From NCBI GenBank assembly GCA_028829895.1, contig CM054181.1, forward strand, positions 8,172,001 through 8,236,000: DNA of 64,000 nt, in the 5' to 3' direction. Numbering within the stretch: position 1 is the stretch's first letter; each line of letters opens with the position of its first letter. Below are positions 34,791-46,363 of this stretch, one piece after another. The stretch comes from Sinotaia quadrata (taxonomy: Eukaryota; Mollusca; Gastropoda; Architaenioglossa; Viviparidae). Both the position numbers and the translations under genes were made by a program. The notes under the pieces were generated by a model. It was given only the letters and a program-made list of their open reading frames with translations. It did no database searches and was not told the origin of the DNA.

Positions 34791-35326
34791 GTCAGTCAGT
34801 GTGCGAGCCAGAGATGTCAGTTTGTAAACCAATAATGAAGAGGTTGTGCAGTGACGCCCAAAGTTACTGCGTCATCAACACGGAAGTAAATGTTTTTGTT
34901 TGTATTTCTAAATTTATCGAGTTTCTCAAAAAAACAGTTCTCGATCATGTACTTCGCTCACACGCCTCCTAAAAAAAAATAAACAGTAATAATTTTAAAA
35001 AGTAAGTAAAGTGTACAGCAATCATCTTGCGGACTTAATATCCATAGTCTGTGTGATCTTAGAATAGATTCATTTGGGGTGACGGCCGTTGGTTGTCATA
35101 GTTAACCATAACCTAGTTCTTGACTATGAGCCATGTCACAGTAGTTGGTTGTGAACTATTCCGGCTCAGCTAAGTTTGTGCTTAATCTTGTAATCAGCAA
35201 GTTTATCATATGCTACAAAAAATAAATTTATGCTGATTTTTCGAATATATATACTTTTCTTTCTCACTCGATAGCCGAGTTGATTGACTGTTGTTACTGA
35301 TTTCTCGAATATATATATTCTTTCCT
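34791..35326. other. Unique sequence
   Basis: Two similar tttctcgaatatatatac words at about 35,236 and 35,301. No gene called. Confidence 0.5.
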
Positions 35327-35770
35327 GTTAATGACCGGGTTGTTAACCATTCTTTCATGTTTAGGGGCTGGGCTGTTAACCATACTTAGGGACTGGGCTA
35401 TTTCTCTGTTTAGAGTCTGGGCTGCTAATCCTGTTTAGGGGCTGGGTTGTTAACTATACTTTCTTATTTATGGGCTGGGCTGTTAACCATATTTTCTAAT
35501 TTAGGGACTGGACTGCTAATCCTGTTTAGGGACTGTTAACCATTCTTTCCTGTTTAGGGATTGGGCTGTTAACCATACTTTACTGTTTAGGAGGTTGGGT
35601 TGCTAATGATACTTCCTTGTTAATGGATTAGGATGTTAACTGTACTTTCTTGTTTAGAGACAGGGCTGTTAACCATATTTTCTTGTTTAGAGACATGACT
35701 GTTAACCATATTTTCTTGTTTAGAGACTGGGCTGTTAATTATATTTTCTTGTTTAGGGTGGGCTGTTGTG
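35327..35770. repeat. 33-bp minisatellite, about 12 copies
   Basis: tgtttagagactgggctgtt and variants, clean at 33 bp on the right (35,651, 35,684, 35,717, 35,750) and decayed with indels on the left. Confidence 0.93.
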
Positions 35771-36768
35771 AAGTTTTGTTGGGAGATGGGCAAGATGCTA
35801 ATTCTTCACCACCCAGGGCCACGAGTAACCTTAGGCTAATCTCCAAAACATACCTTCTGGCCGGCCACATGTGTTAAAAGGATGAATGATAGATAATGTA
35901 TAATAGAAGAGTGATAGTTCTAGAAGATAGCTCGAGCCCCCCCCCCCCCCCCGAAACATACATCCAGGATAGGAAGTAAATACACGTGACAGGCTACAAT
36001 ATAAGTGAGTCACACTAACATCAGTGGTCTGGGAATCAACTTACAGCATCATGATTTACTGATAAGTTGACAACAACCCCAGATGCACACACTAATGTAT
36101 TCAAGTAGAGTACAGTAGTTACTGTAGTGTGAAATGACAACCAAAAAGGGCTTGCTCTGCTCTGCAAAAGCCAAATTAAGGCAGCACTAAATTTGAGGCA
36201 TACTTCATATCTAAACTCCTTTCTCTCTTACAAACATTCTCAACTTACAAATCCTGCAACAATTTCATTATACACACAGCATAATAAATATAGCATCAAT
36301 CAAAATTCACAAGTATAATGTACAACATAATCAAATTAATGAACATAGAAAAAATAGCTCAATTACATAAACATTCTCCAATTCAAATCGTAGACCAATA
36401 GCAAACATGTACGAAATATTTCCAAGTCCATTCTTTTTTTTATTAGTCAGTTACCATGAGCTGACGATTGCCTTTATGACCGGACTCGAGTTGAGTTCAA
36501 ATTCAAAGTGATTAGAATAGAGCACTCCTTCAACGGAGAATCTTCCAGTCTATCTCCATTGGTTTAGGTTGTTTTGAACACATGTGAAACTATTTGTCGG
36601 GGAAAAAAACTACTCATTCAGTTTCTAGCATATTCTCAACTGGAGTTGGTTACTCCAGACACAAAAATACCATCATAAAGAGTGTCCAAGGTCGGGTCAC
36701 TTTGACATTTAACAATTTATATAACAATTAAGTCTAGAAATAGGGATAGGCACATTTACTCCACCACA

Positions 36769-36808
<40 letters not shown>

Positions 36809-36862
36809 CTATCCTTCTTCATCCCTCTGTTTATGGATTTGTCCTCTCTCTTTCTTACTTGA
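35771..36862. other. Unique sequence with C16 run and (TC)n
   Basis: Uninterrupted C run at 35,937-35,952 and a (TC)n tract at 36,772-36,804. No recognised gene. Confidence 0.6.
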
Positions 36863-37046
36863 AACTTGTTATCCCGTCACCAGTCTTTGTAAGGTGATAA
36901 AACTTGTTATCCCGTCACCAGTCTTTGTAAGGTGATAAAACTTGTTATCCCGTCACCAGTCTTTGTAAGGTGATAAAACTTGTTATCCCGTCACCAGTCT
37001 TTGTAAGGTGATAAAACTTGTTATCCCGTCACCAGACTTTGTAAGG
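36863..37046. repeat. 38-bp minisatellite, about 5 copies
   Basis: aacttgttatcccgtcacca recurs every 38 bp from 36,863, nearly identical. Confidence 0.97.
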
Positions 37047-37171
37047 GTGAAAGTTCACGTTAGTTAAGTACCTCGCTGCTCACGGTTTTCTTCTTTCTAT
37101 GACAAAATACTAATACATTAGTCATGCTTGTTGAAAATAACAAATAAATCATTGTATCCTTTATCACGGGA

Positions 37172-37353
37172 TAAACCACTTCATCAATAAAGTCATTGAA
37201 AACAGAGCTAACCACTTCATCAATAAAGTCATTGAAAACAGAGCTAACCACTTCATCAATAAAGTCATTGAAAACAGAGCTAACCACTTCATCAATAAAG
37301 TCATTGAAAACAGAGCTAACCACTTCATCAATAAAGTCATTGAAAACAGAGCT
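37172..37353. repeat. 36-bp minisatellite, 5 copies
   Basis: aaccacttcatcaataaagt at 37,174, 37,210, 37,246, 37,282 and 37,318, virtually identical. The minus frame is its 12-residue translation. Confidence 0.97.
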
Positions 37354-37428
37354 AAATTACTCCTGAATGCTTGGAAAGAGTTCCCACAACCCTATCCCCA
37401 CTCCCACCCTCACAACCCCTCACTCCCC

Positions 37429-37430
<2 letters not shown>

Positions 37431-37467
<37 letters not shown>
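37431..37467. repeat. (GA)n microsatellite
   Basis: Uninterrupted agag tract. Confidence 0.97.
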
Positions 37468-37470
<3 letters not shown>

Positions 37471-37968
37471 TTCTTCAGAGCTCAAGCTTGAGTGGTAAAC
37501 TAGAAGGCACATATATATATTTAAAAATTAAAACAGAGCAAAATCTTTTAGGCATGCTCCCGGAAGCAGCTTTCAATTCTCACGTGGAAAAAGGATTTCA
37601 TTGCTATTGCAATCACATAACTACAGGGTAGTCTTCCCTTGGCTTCAGGCATGCAATCCCATAATCACAGGGTGGTCTTTCCCTGGCTCCAAGCATACTA
37701 GTGGCTGCGCACTAACCTACACTTCTTGCCATAAACGTCACAGGCACCCGTCGGAACAGACAGTAAAGGCTCAGACGGAACGCGGCTGCAGTACCCGACG
37801 CTTTAAACGACAGGTACACAGCACGAAGCCAGCCTACCCTTGAAAATGACGCCTCTTGGGTTCAATTCACCCATCTGTCAGCGTTTAATTATGTCATAAG
37901 CACCCTAGTTTGTACTGTTCTCAGGTGCCCCACTTAGGGAGGGTAAGGTGTCCCGTTTGACCTTTCGT
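37468..37968. other. Unique sequence
   Basis: Two copies of a roughly 45-bp module around cacagggtggtctt (37,623 and 37,668). Otherwise unassigned. Confidence 0.45.
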
Positions 37969-38412
37969 TCAGGTCCTTGTCGTCTGGCTACGTAGCGCAC
38001 GTTCGAGCATTGACCATTTGCGCGTGCCTATTGTGGGACGGGTGTTGGCGTGGCAAGCAATGCAGTGTCGTAAACCGTTTAAATCAGGGTGCGTATGCAT
38101 GCAAGAACATCGGGATACCATAAATAATCTCAGAGTCCTTGATGACTTCTTAGAAACACCTCGACTGTCGAGATTTTCCACGCGGACGTGAAGCGGTCCG
38201 GACATTACCGCCTTTTTGCGAGACAAAGCGTGAATAGATAAGAACGCCAGCAGCCTCACAACGACAAATTGAATCACAGGGCGGTATACAATAATAATCA
38301 AACCGTTAATCGCGTCTTCACCACGGTGGACTGTGGGTATTATCAGACTTTTTGAATCTGACAAAATACGATCATAAAGTACACACCGTTCTTTTCTTGC
38401 ATTAACAGCCAT
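37969..38412 (-). CDS. Hypothetical 147-residue open frame, weak
   Basis: Longest non-repetitive ATG frame in the window. It starts aaaATGGct, a fair Kozak context, downstream of an A/T-rich run, and ends at TGA near 37,969. The product is basic, with a hydrophobic run near residues 38-60 (IIIVYRPVIQFVVVRLLAFL) and a C-terminal part holding two Cys-x-Cys/His-like spots (CSCMHTH, CIACH). No known domain is recognised. The region is CpG-richer than its surroundings. A chance frame, an exon or a transposon relic are all possible. Confidence 0.25.
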   Translation of the reverse strand: MAVNARKERCVLYDRILSDSKSLIIPTVHRGEDAINGLIIIVYRPVIQFVVVRLLAFLSIHALSRKKAVMSGPLHVRVENLDSRGVSKKSSRTLRLFMVSRCSCMHTHPDLNGLRHCIACHANTRPTIGTRKWSMLERALRSQTTRT

Positions 38413-39202
38413 TTTGTTTTTTTTTAAATTTCACTTAAGAATTGCAAGTTTTTAAAAAAAAATAGTTTGTCATATGAGAGCAATATCCCCCCCCCATCCG
38501 TCTCTCTGTTATAAACTACAACCGTTCTGTTGATTACAGAAGCCTCTCCGTGTTGTAAAACACTGTTGAGTGTTTATTAAAAACAATAAAACCTCAAGTT
38601 TATATGTTTGATTCATTCACTACAACTAAAACTCATATTTATTACTCAGGTTAATGGCTTATTAGCTAAAACAAAACTTCTGTATTATTACACGACTTAA
38701 GGTTTATTAACTTCATTGCACTTAAGTGTTTGTTAATTACAACTGAACTTCGAATTTACTGCATCTCTTAAAGTTTATTAATTACAACAAAACCTTACGT
38801 CACCTAATTAATGGTTAAGATTACTATTATTATTCAATCACCCACAACTAATTACAAGTGATGAAAATCTTAATTTATGTTATTAATAATTCTCCAGAAA
38901 ACACCACTCATCTCTCTCACTTGGCGGATATGCAGGCGCTGTAAAATTTTCTCTCTTCCACAGCATTAAAGACAAACATTTACCGTCACAAGATATTTCC
39001 GTAGGTAGAAAACTTCTTACCAAAGGAGAAGATAAATCCGTCTTTTAATCTATATTTAGCCCCCATTTACCCACTGTCTCTCCCATATATGTATATCAAT
39101 AGGTATAAGAAGGTCAATAAATTTATTAAATCAGTAATCAAATGTCAAACATATCAATATAATCAAAATAGCATTGACATTTACCTCACTTCACAATAAT
39201 GT
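38413..39202. other. AT-rich unique sequence
   Basis: Loose repeats of acaactaaaactcatattta-like sequence at 38,575-38,790. No gene. Confidence 0.45.
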
Positions 39203-39355
39203 TCAATTAACACTGGACATTCATTCAAATTATCCTAGCATAGACACAAGCAGTCAATTAACACTGGACATTCATTCAAATTATCCTAGCATAGACACAA
39301 GCAGTCAATTAACACTGGACATTCATTCAAATTATCCTAGCATAGACACAAGCAG
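39203..39355. repeat. 51-bp minisatellite, 3 copies
   Basis: tcaattaacactggacattc at 39,203, 39,254 and 39,305, identical by eye. Confidence 0.97.
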
Positions 39356-40090
39356 ATATTATATAGAAATAATTAAAATCAGTGTATTTAAACTGTTCAC
39401 ACATAGTAGTTGTCACCAGCGTGGGTTTCATAGTCATGTGGTTTGCAACAGTCACTGCCTTTTAGGCGAGGTCCCATGTGCCCCTTCTAGACGCACGTTA
39501 CACAACTGTTCCAGAATCTTTGATAAACTCTCTTAGCACAACATAAAGAATCGTCCTGAATTTCTCATATGCTATCAAGCACATTTTCCTACTTACAAAC
39601 TGTATTTTAACATATAACAAAGAAGAGAAATAGAGATGGTAAGGAAGGTAAGTATAAAAATAGAAGAAGGAGAGATACTAAAACATAACTATACTAAATA
39701 TAAACAGACAGAAGTAGAGTTGGTCAGACCGATAAAAAGAACAAAAGAAATCATTAAACACAGTCACTTTTTTTTTCGTTTTGATTAACATGACGACATT
39801 CTGGACCTGTTGTAGAAAATACTTGTCGTATGAATACATTTCCTGCCATTGTTTGTATTGTTTCCAAAATTAGACGTCTCAAATGAATGGCTTACCTAAC
39901 GTTCCAAATGCCAAAGTCCTTGCGCCAGCTTTGACAAGCAAAATGATGATTAAACGTTCGAATCAAATTCTTAAAATATCTTCGTATTTCCGAATCGGTA
40001 TGTCGATGGAAAGTTATGGCCCCTTGGGAAGTTCTATGCAGGAATTGCTCCCCCCGTACGCTTTCTCCTCGCACCACCCCAAAGTGCATA
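39356..40090. other. Unique sequence
   Basis: Overlapping frames of 87 (+) and 65 (-) codons at about 39,883-40,146, without recognisable motifs. Confidence 0.4.
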
Positions 40091-40213
40091 AACGGAAGAT
40101 TATTACTGATGAGATATTACGAATAATAGTGCAGATCAAAATTTAACAGCGTAAACGGAAGATTATTACTGATGAGATATTACGAATAATAGTGCAGATC
40201 AAAATTTAACAGC
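40091..40213. repeat. 63-bp direct duplication
   Basis: aacggaagattattactgat at 40,091 and 40,154; the two copies match closely. Confidence 0.95.
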
Positions 40214-40298
40214 ACAGATGAATCATCATTTAACCTGTAAAGTGTGAGACTTAGCGTGCAAATCTTTCCCTTTGCGGATATTGACGTAAAGACTAAGA

Positions 40299-40463
40299 CA
40301 GGGGTCTACAAACGTTTTAGGCCAGAGAGCCAAATTTCCAGTTGATAGTGCTTGGAAGGCCGCACATGGATGGCTCAGTAGAAAAGAAAAACACAAATAA
40401 TGAAATAAAGTCCTCCGGGGGCCGCACAGAGCCCTGTCTCGGGGCGCGGTTTGTGCACCCCTG
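40299..40463. mobile_element. Non-autonomous hAT-like MITE, 165 bp, second copy
   Basis: Starts caggggtctacaaac and ends gtttgtgcacccctg. It shares gccaaatttcca, ttgatagtgc, aagtcctccgggg and cacagagccctgtctcgg in order with the copy at 10,020. Flanking octamers gactaaga and gttcacta do not match, so its target duplication is lost or one end is altered. Confidence 0.8.
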
Positions 40464-40624
40464 GTTCACTATGGGAAACACACGGGTAAGGTTGACAATC
40501 CGACGGTTCTTGTGTTGCGGTTTGCAAACATTCTATCCTCAGCATTGTATTAGGGTTACACTTAGGATAAGTTTGTATTTGGTATCTATAGTGTTTTAAG
40601 CCGTCAATGTTTATATGATGCCAG

Positions 40625-40628
40625 GTGT

Positions 40629-40681
<53 letters not shown>

Positions 40682-40910
40682 TTTATGGTGTGATGGTGGT
40701 ATATGTGTGTGATGTGTGTGTACGATTGGAGTGTAGTGTTTGTGTGATGTTGTATACGCGTTAGTGTGTGTGTACATGTGTGCGTGTGTGCGTGCGTATG
40801 TTATGTAACCTTTGGTGTGTATGAAAGTGTGTGTGCAGAGTGTATTTGTGTGTTTTTATATGTATGTCCTTGCGTGGCGTGTAAGTATGCTTGTGTGTCA
40901 GGGGGTGGGA
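40625..40910. repeat. (GT)n tract with degenerate GT-rich tail
   Basis: Nearly pure GT at 40,625-40,679 followed by 230 bp of tgtgtgtacgtg-like sequence. Frames here are artefacts. Confidence 0.93.
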
Positions 40911-41303
40911 GGGGCAAGAAGTTAATTCTAAAACTAGAAGCAGGTGGCAGATAGCGAGCCTTGTGGACAAAAATAGCAACTATCTGTTTACGAGAACGGA
41001 CAGGTAGCAAGAACTGGCAGGCAACACACAGCAGATGATGTAAGAAAGTAGATATCATAAAGTTTGTGGACAGATTGAAGATTGAGGAAGAAATGGCAAG
41101 TAACACACACCAGACGTAGACAAGAACGGTATTTTACAGTTTGTGACACTGCAGACCGGGTGGGTGGGTGGGTGGGGATATTCACGTGACGTACTGAGAG
41201 ATATGGAAATCAACGAGATGAAGCAGAGAGTGACATGGAATGGGTCGGGAAATAATACATGATTGAACGCTGAACAAAGATTGCAGAAATTACACACATC
41301 ACG
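40911..41303. other. Unique sequence with degenerate short repeats
   Basis: gacaggtagcaagaactgg-like words recur loosely; a gggt run at 41,158-41,176. No gene called. Confidence 0.4.
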
Positions 41304-41395
41304 GCATAATGAACATGCTAGATAAAGAAGTGTAGACACATCAAAGACGGCGCAATGAACATGCTAGATAAAGGAGTGTGAACACATCAAACACT
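41304..41395. repeat. 47-bp duplication
   Basis: aatgaacatgctagataaag occurs twice, each followed by acacatcaaa. Confidence 0.9.
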
Positions 41396-41726
41396 GCCGA
41401 ATAATATTATCCTCCTCACAGAAGAAAATGATAAACATAATGAACTTGCGAGATCGCATAATAATTACCAACGCTGTACTCAAAATACGCATTAGTTTGG
41501 AAGGAATATTGTTATAGACATATTTCGACTTGTGCTTGTCTACCTGCTATTTCTATTGGTGCAGTTAAGGTCATAAAGGTACATTCACACACAGCTATCA
41601 TGCTCCATTATCAAACTGTAATAAACTTCTAGTAAAACCTTCTGTTGGAGTGGTTGGAGCTCTTCTCAGAATCTGACGGGTAGGTAGAGCATAAAACAAT
41701 TCCTTATGGGACCTGATTAAAGGGAC
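41396..41726. other. Unique sequence
   Basis: Nothing recognised. Confidence 0.5.
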
Positions 41727-42145
41727 AGCAGTCAAGACCTTGTGGGACCTGATAACTGAGACGCAAAAGAAGCACTTGCTGAACCTGACAACTGAGATAC
41801 GAAACAAGTCCTTTGAGGATCTGGCAACTGAAACACGAAACAAATCTTTTCTGGACCTGACAACTGAAACACGAAACAAATCTTTTCTGGACCTGACAAC
41901 TGAAACACGATACAAATCTTTTCTGGACCTGACAACTGAAATACGAAACAAATCTTTTCTGGACCTGACAACTGAAACACGATACAAATCTTTTCTGGAC
42001 CTGACAACTGAAATACGAAGCAAATCTTTTCTGGACCTGACAACTGAAACACGAAACAAATCTTTTCTGGACCCGACAATTGAAACACGAAATAAGTCTT
42101 TTCAGGACCTGACAGTTGAGACTCGAAACAAGCCTTATAGGGCCT
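41727..42145. repeat. 36-bp minisatellite, about 11.5 copies
   Basis: aaatcttttctggacctgac recurs every 36 bp; the centre is homogeneous and both edges are diverged. Three minus frames and one plus frame stay open; the plus repeat reads LTTETRNKSFLD. Treated as artefacts. Confidence 0.96.
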
Positions 42146-42214
42146 GACAACCCTGACTTAAGGGAAGCCATTCCAAGACTGGACGGCTGATCCGTAAACT
42201 TCTAATGCAACCGT

Positions 42215-42330
42215 GCGTTTTCATTATTTGACTGGAATCATGAGTGTTTGAAGACGTGACGTCATATCCCTACATTTTCATTACTTGATTGGAATCATGA
42301 GTGTTTGAAGATGTGACGTCACATCCACGC
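42215..42330. repeat. 57-bp duplication carrying CRE palindromes
   Basis: ggaatcatgagtgtttgaag appears in both copies, each followed by gtgacgtca (TGACGTCA at 42,257-42,264 and 42,314-42,321). Confidence 0.93.
42257..42321. promoter_or_regulatory. Two TGACGTCA words 57 bp apart
   Basis: Both copies of the duplication keep the perfect CREB/ATF palindrome while other bases differ. No adjacent gene is identified. Confidence 0.3.
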
Positions 42331-42703
42331 GGAAGCAGCAATTCTTTTATTGATTATTGAAAACTGCTCCTGAAAGAGCGAAAAGCTTTGTGTAAAGCTT
42401 GCTCATGAATGGCGCAAAAAATGTAAATAAATATCAGATCCCCCACCTCCCCTTCTCATCATATAGAAACCTCCTTTCACCAACGTACTTTGGGGCTCTT
42501 CTCTCTTGGCTTGCGGTTTATTCCAGCCAAAGACGGGAACAACACAAGTGGCGTTTGGATAGATTTTACCTGGCAACATTGTAGACAAGGCTATTTGCAC
42601 AGTACCTGATAATGGTACCGGGACAAAAATAGCAACCAAAGTGGCTAGATCATGAGTATTTTACATGTTTATATTGTTTTGTCTTGATTATTTTACTTTC
42701 ATC
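42331..42703. other. Unique sequence
   Basis: Short unrecognised frames on both strands at 42,399-42,639. Confidence 0.45.
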
Positions 42704-42965
42704 GGTTCTGTCATTCTTTGTCTCATTCTTATCAATGATTCTGTCACTCTTTGTCTCATTCTTATCAACGGTTCTGTCCCTCTTTGTCTCTTTCCTCTCA
42801 AAGGATCTGTCCCTCTTTGTCTCATTCTTATCAACGGTTTGTCACTCTTTCTCTCATTCTTATCATCAGCTCTGTCACTCTTTGTCTCATTCTTATCAAC
42901 GGTTCTGCCACTCTTTGTCTCTTTCCTCTCAAAGGTTTTATTATTCTTTGTCTTTTTCCGCTTAA
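42704..42965. repeat. 33-bp minisatellite, about 8 copies
   Basis: ctttgtctcattcttatcaa recurs every 33 bp with ctttcctctcaaagg variants in some copies. Open frames on both strands are artefacts. Confidence 0.94.
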
Positions 42966-43002
42966 CGCTTCTGTTGTGATCTTTGATCATGTGACGTAAT
43001 AA

Positions 43003-43112
43003 TAGCCGTATGATGCAATACGAAATAATTTGAATTTATAGCAGATAATATGCCGTAATAATACGTAATAATAGCCGTATGATGCAATACGAAATAATTT
43101 GACTTTAGCAGG
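43003..43112. repeat. 58-bp spaced duplication
   Basis: gccgtatgatgcaatacgaa occurs at about 43,013 and 43,073, each preceded by acgtaataata. Confidence 0.9.
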
Positions 43113-44510
43113 TAACGTGGCGTAATTGTAAGCTACTTTTTCTTACTCGCGAACAGATAAATGTTATTCATCACTGTTTAAATGCAATTGGCGATAGCTG
43201 TCGATCTATGAATGTGTTTCAACACTCGACCAATCAGCGCTGTCACTTTAAGTGCAATGTGAAGGTCGACTAGTGAAACCAAAACCTACAAAAACGAAAT
43301 CAGCCACTGAATCGCACAGCAAAGAAACAGTGGTACAGACTATCAGACGCGTTCAAAGGCTGGATTATGTCTTGCACTGATCAAATCAGAATGTATTCCC
43401 CCGACGCCGGTACACACACACAAAAAGAAAATTGCGCAGTTAAGGCTGACAACTTGTTAAAAGGACTACCTAGCAGCATTAAGACTTTAAAATGCTAATT
43501 TCTCCAGTCACTCGTGACGTAAGTGATTGCATCTAGCTTAGGCTTTAACGCGTAAATAAACGGCATTTCTTATAAGTTTACATTTTCTCTAGTAAGGGAA
43601 AATCATTGAATGCTTTGAAAATAGCTTTAAAAGAGTGTTACGTGTTCAGTCGCGTATTGAAGCCAAATTAGTCAAAATCTCTTGCCTTTCTGCGTGAAAG
43701 CAATGCTTTTATAAAGTCATTTTATATAATCTCTGACTGGCTATGACACCGCTACCCATCACTATGTGGGGTCAAAGGGTTCTTGAATTGTAGTGGGACC
43801 GGGGAGCATAAGTACTAAGTCAATATGTTCTCGAATTAAAACGGAATTGGGGCGTTTAAAAACACTAAGTCAGTGATTCTGTTTTTATTCTGAGACGTGT
43901 TCGCGCATTTAACGCGAATAAAACCGGAACAAATTATTGTGGTAAAAATGATATCCTTCAAATAAATGACGTTTGAACCTCGTAATAGCAGGCTGGCCAC
44001 TTGACATCATACTCTCCCATGAGCCAGTATGTTTGTGGAATTACACCATGCTCTTTGTATCTTTGAGAGACTGTTATTCAGTATATAATCTGGTCCAATC
44101 AGAACACAGACTTTGCAGCCAATCAGACAAGAGAACGCCTTTTCATTGGTCTTTGCCTTGATTTACTATAGTTGCTAGCGGTCTGCTGGCAGAATTTTTC
44201 ATAGACCAAACAACTTAGTGACGTCGACTAAACGAGCATGCGGACTGTAATACACAATAACGTGCTTGAGGTATTGGCGTAGATCTACCATTGAAATGAC
44301 TAGTGTTTCGTTGTTTGCATAGTTGGTAGTTATACTAAGCACCTAACCGTATCGCTTGCTACCCTAATGCATTTAATTTTCGGTTTGCAAATTTCGCTGT
44401 TTTACTTGTTTTGTGTCCTAGCTACAGACTTCCTCATGCAGGAGACCAATGCTTGCGGTACGGCTATTACGTACCTAAACTTATGTCCTTGACATTACAC
44501 AAGACAGCAA
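43113..44510. other. Longest clean unique block
   Basis: About 1.4 kb without tandem repeats. It holds CCAAT words at 43,230 and a cluster at 44,095-44,149. The 62-codon frame at 43,973-44,161 (+) has no recognised motif. Confidence 0.5.
44080..44149 (-). promoter_or_regulatory. CCAAT cluster with TATA-like word
   Basis: ccaatcag at 44,095-44,102 and 44,119-44,126 and attgg at 44,145-44,149 lie about 25 bp apart; gtatataatc sits at 44,081. In minus orientation the third box reads as a forward CCAAT, the other two as reverse CCAAT, and the TATA-like word comes last. An NF-Y-type promoter is possible, without a confirmed downstream gene. Confidence 0.25.
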
Positions 44511-44660
44511 TGAAGTAGGTCATTCAAGACGCAATACGTATACAATATGATATTCATGACGCAACTCTTGATTACATATGTAATGCAACATTCATGACGC
44601 TATTCATGATTGCACGTGTAATGTAGCATTGGTGACGCAACACAAGACAGCTTGGATATT
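44511..44660. repeat. Degenerate 45-50-bp repeats, about 3 copies
   Basis: acgcaactcttgattacat and variants with catgacgc recur. Confidence 0.7.
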
Positions 44661-44667
44661 AAGACAT

Positions 44668-45036
44668 CATGACAGAACCCAGACCTCACCAGTAAATAGG
44701 ATATCTATGATGGAACCCAGATCTCATTAGTAAATAGGATATCCATGACAGAACCCAGACCTCACCAGTAAATAGGATATCTATGATGGAACCCAGATCT
44801 CATTAGTAAATAGGATATCCATGACAGAACCCAGACCTCACTAGTAAATAGGATATCCATGATGGAACCCAGATCTCATTAGTAAATAGGATATCCATGA
44901 CAGAACCCAGACCTCACTAGTAAATAGGATATCCATGATGGAACCCAGATCTCATTAGTAAATAGGATATCCATGATGGAACCCAGATGTCATTAGTAAA
45001 TAGGATATCCATGATGGAGCCCAGACCTCATTAGTA
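44668..45036. repeat. 38-bp minisatellite, dimeric higher-order
   Basis: About ten copies alternate catgacagaacccagacctc and a variant with gatggaacccagatctcatt, giving a 76-bp dimer for about eight monomers; the last three are all of the gatgg type. Confidence 0.95.
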
Positions 45037-45426
45037 ATGGAAAGTATTAATCACTATTAAAATTACTGCCATTCTTTTATTGCAGGAAATAGTTTTACAG
45101 ACCTACAATTTTTGTTCAGAATGCCTGACAACATCATTAATAAAATTGTGATGGAAACTTCTGAGGAATATACACAGTTCTAAGAGACATCTACATGAAA
45201 GTATGAGAAACCAACCAAAACTGATATTTTAAAACAAATTAATTGCATATATACCTTTATAACGTATAAATAATTGATTTGTCATTTAAAGGTTCAATAT
45301 TTGATTTTTAAAAAATACTTCTTAAATTTGTTAGAATCTGTAGAAGAATCTTAAAAAAGTTCCTTGAGTATTCTTCAGATCTTTAGTTTATAAACCTATA
45401 TATATATACATTTTCAGACCAAATTA
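45037..45426. other. AT-rich unique sequence
   Basis: No gene or array seen. It lies beyond the tail of the LINE fragment below and may hold its insertion site. Confidence 0.5.
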
Positions 45427-45682
<256 letters not shown>

Positions 45683-45691
<9 letters not shown>

Positions 45692-45895
45692 CCTTAGTCT
45701 TGTCGACCGTTGGGGCACCACTGATGACCTGACAACCAGTTTCCTCCATTCCATTCTGTTCTCTGCTAATCTTACAGTATTGCTCAGTTTATTACTAAAG
45801 CATAATATAAAAATTACTTTAATCACCCCATCACAGACATGATGCAACGACTGCCTGACCACCTTTACTGGCCGCCAGAGCCTGCCTTCATGCAT
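45683..45895 (-). mobile_element. 3' end of a LINE retrotransposon, truncated
   Basis: The minus-strand frame ends [20 protein letters not shown] then D-R-stop, with the stop codon formed by the first gatagatag repeats. This W-R-x-L-V ... P-x-R ... L-R-D tail followed by a microsatellite fits the C-terminus of the reverse-transcriptase ORF of animal non-LTR retrotransposons; the clade cannot be assigned. Upstream residues ([20 protein letters not shown]) are less familiar and no reverse-transcriptase core is present, so the copy is 5'-truncated and dead. Confidence 0.55.
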
Positions 45896-46139
45896 CCCTG
45901 GACACTGGGGACAGCCATGATTCCAGCGCCAACAACAACATTACCACTGAGAAGGACAGGGTTTTGAACACCTCTGGCGCATGTACACTCTAAGTACAGA
46001 CTTGGCATGCTACTAGGTCTGGGCTCTGTAAGACATCCCACACCCTCCCACTACAACAAGAACAGTTGCAACAATATGCTTTAGCCCACGGATTTTTAAA
46101 AACTAAATCCCTCCTTTGCCGGCCAGAATTGCTTTTGCA
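45896..46139. other. Possible further LINE relic or unique sequence
   Basis: GC-richer and on the 5' side (minus orientation) of the LINE end. Minus-strand frames are short and unrecognised. Confidence 0.3.
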
Positions 46140-46149
46140 ATGGACGAGT

Positions 46150-46363
46150 GCGCCACATCCACTTGCACAGCGCAACACTTCTTAGCCAGTCAGCAACACA
46201 TACAGACATCCACTTGCACAGTGCAACACTTCTTAGCCAGTCAGCAACACATACAGACATCCACTTGCACAGCGCAACACTTCTTAGCCAGTCAGCAACA
46301 CATACAGACATCCACTTGCACAGCGCAATACTTCTTAGCCAGTCAGCAACACATACAGACATC
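46150..46363. repeat. 51-bp minisatellite, 4 copies
   Basis: cacttgcacagcgcaacact starts copies at 46,160, 46,211, 46,262 and 46,313; each ends cagcaacacatacagacatc. Confidence 0.96.

Noticed and set aside
37845..37885. tRNA T-arm-like gggttcaattcaccc
   Set aside because: An isolated stem-loop without acceptor or anticodon arms.
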